A stretch of DNA of 8,306 nt from Bacteroidales bacterium (lineage in GTDB: Bacteria; Bacteroidota; Bacteroidia; Bacteroidales; WCHB1-69). The notes under the pieces are model-generated. The model worked only from the letters and a program-made list of their open reading frames with translations. It had not been told where the DNA came from and ran no database searches. The translations under genes were made by a program, and so were the position numbers. The stretch is taken from positions 1 to 8,306 of the forward strand of contig JAISAD010000008.1 of NCBI GenBank assembly GCA_031266895.1, in the 5' to 3' direction. Numbering within the stretch: position 1 is the stretch's first letter; each line of letters starts with the position of its first letter. Positions 5,888 to 8,306 of this stretch are shown here, piece by piece.

Positions 5888-6874
5888 ATGAAAAAATTAG
5901 TGAGTATTATATTATGCATAATCGTTTGTAAGTCAGCGATTTCACAGAGCGGGTTTGACTACCGGTTTTGGAGCGATTCGTTGCAGTATTTGCGTAATGA
6001 GGTGATGCATGCCCCCAATGAGACCGACCGCATGGCGCTGAATGAAGAGTTTATGAGTCTTTTGGAAGAGGTATTGCTGCAAAAAAATTCATTTCAGTAT
6101 CAATGGGATTCGGTGCGCAATTTTTCGGTGATAGCTTCGCCGGATGGTGAGTTTAAGCTCTTTACATGGTACATTATGAAAGATGACTACAGTTGCGAAA
6201 ATTTCGGTTTTATACAAAAAAAGAATAGCAACCGAATGAAAAATGTACTTTTTCCACTTTACGATAAGCGAAAGACTATTGACTATCCGCAGAGTCATGT
6301 AGGCGATATAAATCGCTGGTACGGTGCTGTCTATTACAAAATTATTCCGCTGCAATTTAACAAAGAGAAGACCTACTATACGCTGTTGGGCTGGAACGGC
6401 AACGATCGGTTTACCAACCAGAAGATCATAGAGGTGCTTTCGTTTAAGAATAACACCGAACAAACGCCTGTTTTTGGGGCTTATATCTTCAAAAAGTACA
6501 GTCAATCGCGGGCGGCCAGAGTCATTTTGGAATATGCTAAAGAGGCCTCTTTATCGCTGAAATTTGAACGGCAATCGTACACTTACAATACTGGCAAGAG
6601 AGATAAAAAAACGCGCAAGCCAATTTATGAAACAGTAGCCGCCAACATGATTATTTTCAATCAACTTTTTCCTGCCGAAGAGGCTACGGCGACTATTGCA
6701 GCCTTTTTGCTTCCAGAATCGAGTATGAACCAAGGCTTTGTCGTTTCCGAAGGTCGATGGCTTTATATTCCGAAAGTGAACGGTTACAACTCCGACGCCA
6801 AAATCTATACCGGAACTCCGCGTCCTAAAGAGTTTCATGCACCGAATAGAAATGCCAATAATAATCGCAAATAA
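5888..6874 (+). CDS. Exported protein of unknown function, coupled to manA
   Basis: I do not recognise a named domain in this 328-residue protein. It begins with a clear signal peptide: MKK, a hydrophobic stretch LVSIILCIIVC (4-14) and a likely signal peptidase I site after AIS (17-19), leaving Gln20 as first residue; there is no lipobox. The mature part is rich in aromatic residues, with SPDGEFKLFTWYIMKDD (84-100), a strand-like middle containing YTLLGWNGNDRFTNQKIIEVLSF (164-186), and a GRWLYIP segment (289-295), ending in an Asn/Arg-rich tail. It looks like a soluble, beta-rich periplasmic protein, possibly a Bacteroidota-specific conserved family. No catalytic motif is visible. The start is well fixed by the signal peptide and the promoter just upstream. 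Its TAA overlaps the manA ATG by 1 nt, so both are probably translated from one message. No T9SS sorting domain is present. Confidence 0.85.
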   Translation: MKKLVSIILCIIVCKSAISQSGFDYRFWSDSLQYLRNEVMHAPNETDRMALNEEFMSLLEEVLLQKNSFQYQWDSVRNFSVIASPDGEFKLFTWYIMKDDYSCENFGFIQKKNSNRMKNVLFPLYDKRKTIDYPQSHVGDINRWYGAVYYKIIPLQFNKEKTYYTLLGWNGNDRFTNQKIIEVLSFKNNTEQTPVFGAYIFKKYSQSRAARVILEYAKEASLSLKFERQSYTYNTGKRDKKTRKPIYETVAANMIIFNQLFPAEEATATIAAFLLPESSMNQGFVVSEGRWLYIPKVNGYNSDAKIYTGTPRPKEFHAPNRNANNNRK

Positions 6875-7860
6875 TGAACAGTCAGCTATATCCCTTGAAG
6901 TTTCAACCTCAATTTTATGAAAAGATTTGGGGTGGACACCGAATAAAAACGCTTTTGGGTAAGGATTTTACACCATTGGCTAACTGCGGCGAAAGTTGGG
7001 AAATTTCGGGCATTGATGGTTATGCCTCTGTGGTGGAGAATGGTTTTTTAGCCGAAAATGAACTAACGGAACTGATTGAAATTTATATGGGCGATTTAGT
7101 TGGCGATTCCGTTTACGACCGTTTTGGCTTAGGTTTTCCGTTGTTGGTCAAAATTATTGATGCCGCCGATACGCTGTCGATACAGGTACATCCCGGCGAT
7201 GAGCTGGCGCAGCAATTTTTTCACGAGAACGGCAAAAGCGAACTCTGGTATGTGCTGGATGCCAGCCCCGATGTGGGACTTTATGCAGGATTTCAGCAAG
7301 GCGTTACACCTGCCGATTATGATAAGGCGGTGGAGACAGGTGCGGTGGCACAGTTGCTGCAATTTTATCCGGTACAAAAAGGCGACGCTTTCTTTATTCC
7401 GGCAGGTACTGTTCACGCTATCGGCAAAGGAGTATTGTTGGCCGAAATTCAACAGGCTTCCGACCTCACTTTCCGCATTTTCGATTGGAATAGAGTCGCC
7501 AGCAATGGCAAGCCCCGCACATTACACCTGAAAGAGGCGCGGCAAGCCTTAGATTTTACTTCTCGTCAATCCTATAAAATCAATTGTCAATTGGAATTAA
7601 ACAGCTCTTGCAAAATGTTACGCGAATCCTGTTTTAACGTCAATTTGCTCTCTTTCGACAAGCCTGTGCAGAAGATATACACGCCTATTGATTCGTTTGT
7701 GATTTACCTGTGCACGGAGGGGCATTTTCACCTTTTCGGTGATAACATTGAAGAGACCCTTGCAACAGGCGAAACATTGCTGGTGCCTGCCGAGGTAACA
7801 GAATTAAACCTGATACCCTGCCATCACAAGGCTACGGTATTAGAGGTGTTTTTGGGATAA
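6874..7860 (+). CDS. manA: Mannose-6-phosphate isomerase, class I
   Basis: ManA interconverts mannose-6-phosphate and fructose-6-phosphate in the cytoplasm, linking glycolysis to GDP-mannose synthesis for surface glycans and to mannose use. The 328-residue cupin protein has the length of the short Bacteroidota/Firmicutes form rather than the roughly 390-residue enterobacterial form. It opens with WGGHRIKTLLGK (19-30) and GESWEISG (39-46). The zinc ligands are visible as Gln104 and His106 (SIQVHPGDE), Glu123 (KSELWYVLDA) and His181 (IPAGTVHAIGKG). LAEIQQASDLTFRIFDWNR (189-207) contains the likely catalytic Arg201. The ATG overlaps the preceding stop (taATG), indicating translational coupling with the exported protein; no separate promoter is seen. 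The gene is intact. It could also serve as the source of mannose phosphates for the nucleotidyltransferase upstream, if that enzyme uses mannose-1-phosphate, which is only a guess. Confidence 0.95.
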   Translation: MNSQLYPLKFQPQFYEKIWGGHRIKTLLGKDFTPLANCGESWEISGIDGYASVVENGFLAENELTELIEIYMGDLVGDSVYDRFGLGFPLLVKIIDAADTLSIQVHPGDELAQQFFHENGKSELWYVLDASPDVGLYAGFQQGVTPADYDKAVETGAVAQLLQFYPVQKGDAFFIPAGTVHAIGKGVLLAEIQQASDLTFRIFDWNRVASNGKPRTLHLKEARQALDFTSRQSYKINCQLELNSSCKMLRESCFNVNLLSFDKPVQKIYTPIDSFVIYLCTEGHFHLFGDNIEETLATGETLLVPAEVTELNLIPCHHKATVLEVFLG

Positions 7861-7917
7861 ATTTTCTTTTTGACATAATAAAAACGATACAGTTCCAACT
7901 CAAGCTATTTTTATTTA

Positions 7918-7933
7918 CCCAAAAGATTTTGGG
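7918..7933. repeat. Short palindrome after manA
   Basis: CCCAAAA (7918-7924) and TTTTGGG (7927-7933) are perfect 7-bp arms around GA. It lies 57 nt after manA and could form a small hairpin that slows or ends transcription, but no T run follows, so it is not a standard terminator. No better terminator for manA is visible. Confidence 0.35.
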
Positions 7934-8031
7934 AGTATTGTTAAATAAATACAGCTAATTAGTAAGCTTCTTTTTGCAAGGATGCAATTTCTGTATCCAA
8001 TTAATAATACCAAAATATTTTTTTTATCATA

Positions 8032-8065
8032 ATTGTATTCCTGATTATTTTTTTTGTATTTTTGC
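8032..8065 (+). promoter_or_regulatory. Bacteroidota-type promoter for the last gene
   Basis: TATTTTTGC (8057-8065) is a good -7 element, with ATTG (8032-8035) 21 nt upstream as a near-consensus -33. Transcription should start near 8071, giving an untranslated leader of about 190 nt, far longer than for rimO or the 5888 gene. Confidence 0.65.
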
Positions 8066-8261
8066 TTCCCGTATAATATTTGTCTTATTTTCTTTTAATA
8101 AATAAGGTTAAATATCAGATACATAAGAATATATTAAAAATAACAGATTAATATTTTTCCTGCTGGAAGCGATTAAATGGTGAAAATACTAAAGACAACG
8201 AACATAAAAAGCAAAACAATAAATTCGACAATATAAAAAAATAACCCAAAAAGAATAAAAC

Positions 8262-8306
8262 ATGAGAAACAACTTACCTGTTGGACTAATTATCGGCGGC
8301 TTATCG
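8262..8306 (+). CDS. 5' end of an unidentified, probably membrane or exported protein
   Basis: Only 15 codons are visible before the right edge: MRNNLPVGLIIGGLS. A short polar start followed by a Gly/Leu/Ile-rich stretch suggests the beginning of a membrane segment or signal peptide. The ATG is preceded by an A-rich leader (AAAAAGAATAAAAC) of the kind that serves as a ribosome-binding region in Bacteroidota. Function cannot be told. Confidence 0.55.
   Translation, partial: MRNNLPVGLIIGGLS

Larger units (their letters stand above)
7861..8261. other. AT-rich intergenic region without a recognisable gene
   Basis: These 401 bases are strongly AT-rich and carry no credible protein gene on either strand. 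They hold the palindrome at 7918-7933, a promoter at 8032-8065 and about 190 nt of leader for the next gene. A 19-codon frame at 8177-8236 is Lys/Thr/Ile-rich and looks like chance. No tRNA, riboswitch or conserved RNA fold could be recognised by eye. Confidence 0.6.

Noticed and set aside
6089..6505. Reverse-strand open frame of 138 codons
   Set aside because: It lies wholly inside the exported-protein gene, which has a signal peptide, promoter and coupled neighbour; the reverse product has no motif or promoter.
7129..7531. Frames on both strands inside manA
   Set aside because: ManA is intact with all metal ligands, so these are shadows.
8177..8236. 19-codon frame in the last leader
   Set aside because: Composition is what AT-rich DNA gives by chance, and the start has no distinct leader.
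1..8306. Defence system, prophage, integron, CRISPR or biosynthetic cluster
   Set aside because: No nuclease, toxin-antitoxin, phage, recombinase or synthase gene and no repeat array is present; the genes are housekeeping or envelope related.

Overview
The window looks like a chromosomal segment of a Bacteroidota (Bacteroidetes) bacterium, probably class Bacteroidia; I cannot name a genus. Three things support this. A truncated first gene ends in a type IX secretion (T9SS) type A sorting domain. The promoters are of the Bacteroidota sigma type (TTTG about 19-22 nt upstream of TAnnTTTGC), seen upstream of four transcription units and, as a -7 element only, for a fifth. Start codons are preceded by A-rich leaders rather than Shine-Dalgarno sequences. 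Protein similarities fit the same phylum. I see no rRNA, tRNA, CRISPR array, insertion sequence or phage gene.

Layout. 2-424 (+) is the 3' end of a GC-rich gene for a T9SS-exported protein, closed by a strong rho-independent terminator (451-486). A promoter (484-518) and a leader with chained tiny ORFs precede a two-gene unit: a PlsC-like acyltransferase (680-1837) and a MurU-like sugar-1-phosphate nucleotidyltransferase (1837-2541), joined by a 1-nt overlap. A CapA-family metallophosphatase-like exported protein (complement 2538-3599) converges on it, and the two stop codons share TTAA. A compact divergent promoter region with a palindrome (3620-3638) separates it from rimO (3684-4961), which is followed after 4 nt by a DjlA-type membrane J-domain protein (4966-5787). 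Next come a promoter with a possible operator, an unrecognised exported protein (5888-6874) and manA (6874-7860), again with a 1-nt overlap. The final stretch of about 400 nt is very AT-rich and holds a promoter and a long leader before the first 15 codons of another gene (8262-8306).

Functionally, several genes concern the cell envelope (acyltransferase, nucleotidyltransferase, CapA-like protein, T9SS cargo, exported unknown protein). ManA supplies sugar phosphates. rimO and djlA concern ribosome modification and protein quality control.

I found no convincing new multi-gene system. The points most worth a second look are the palindromic divergent promoter, the chain of tiny ORFs in front of the acyltransferase, and the coupling of an uncharacterised exported protein to manA behind a likely operator.
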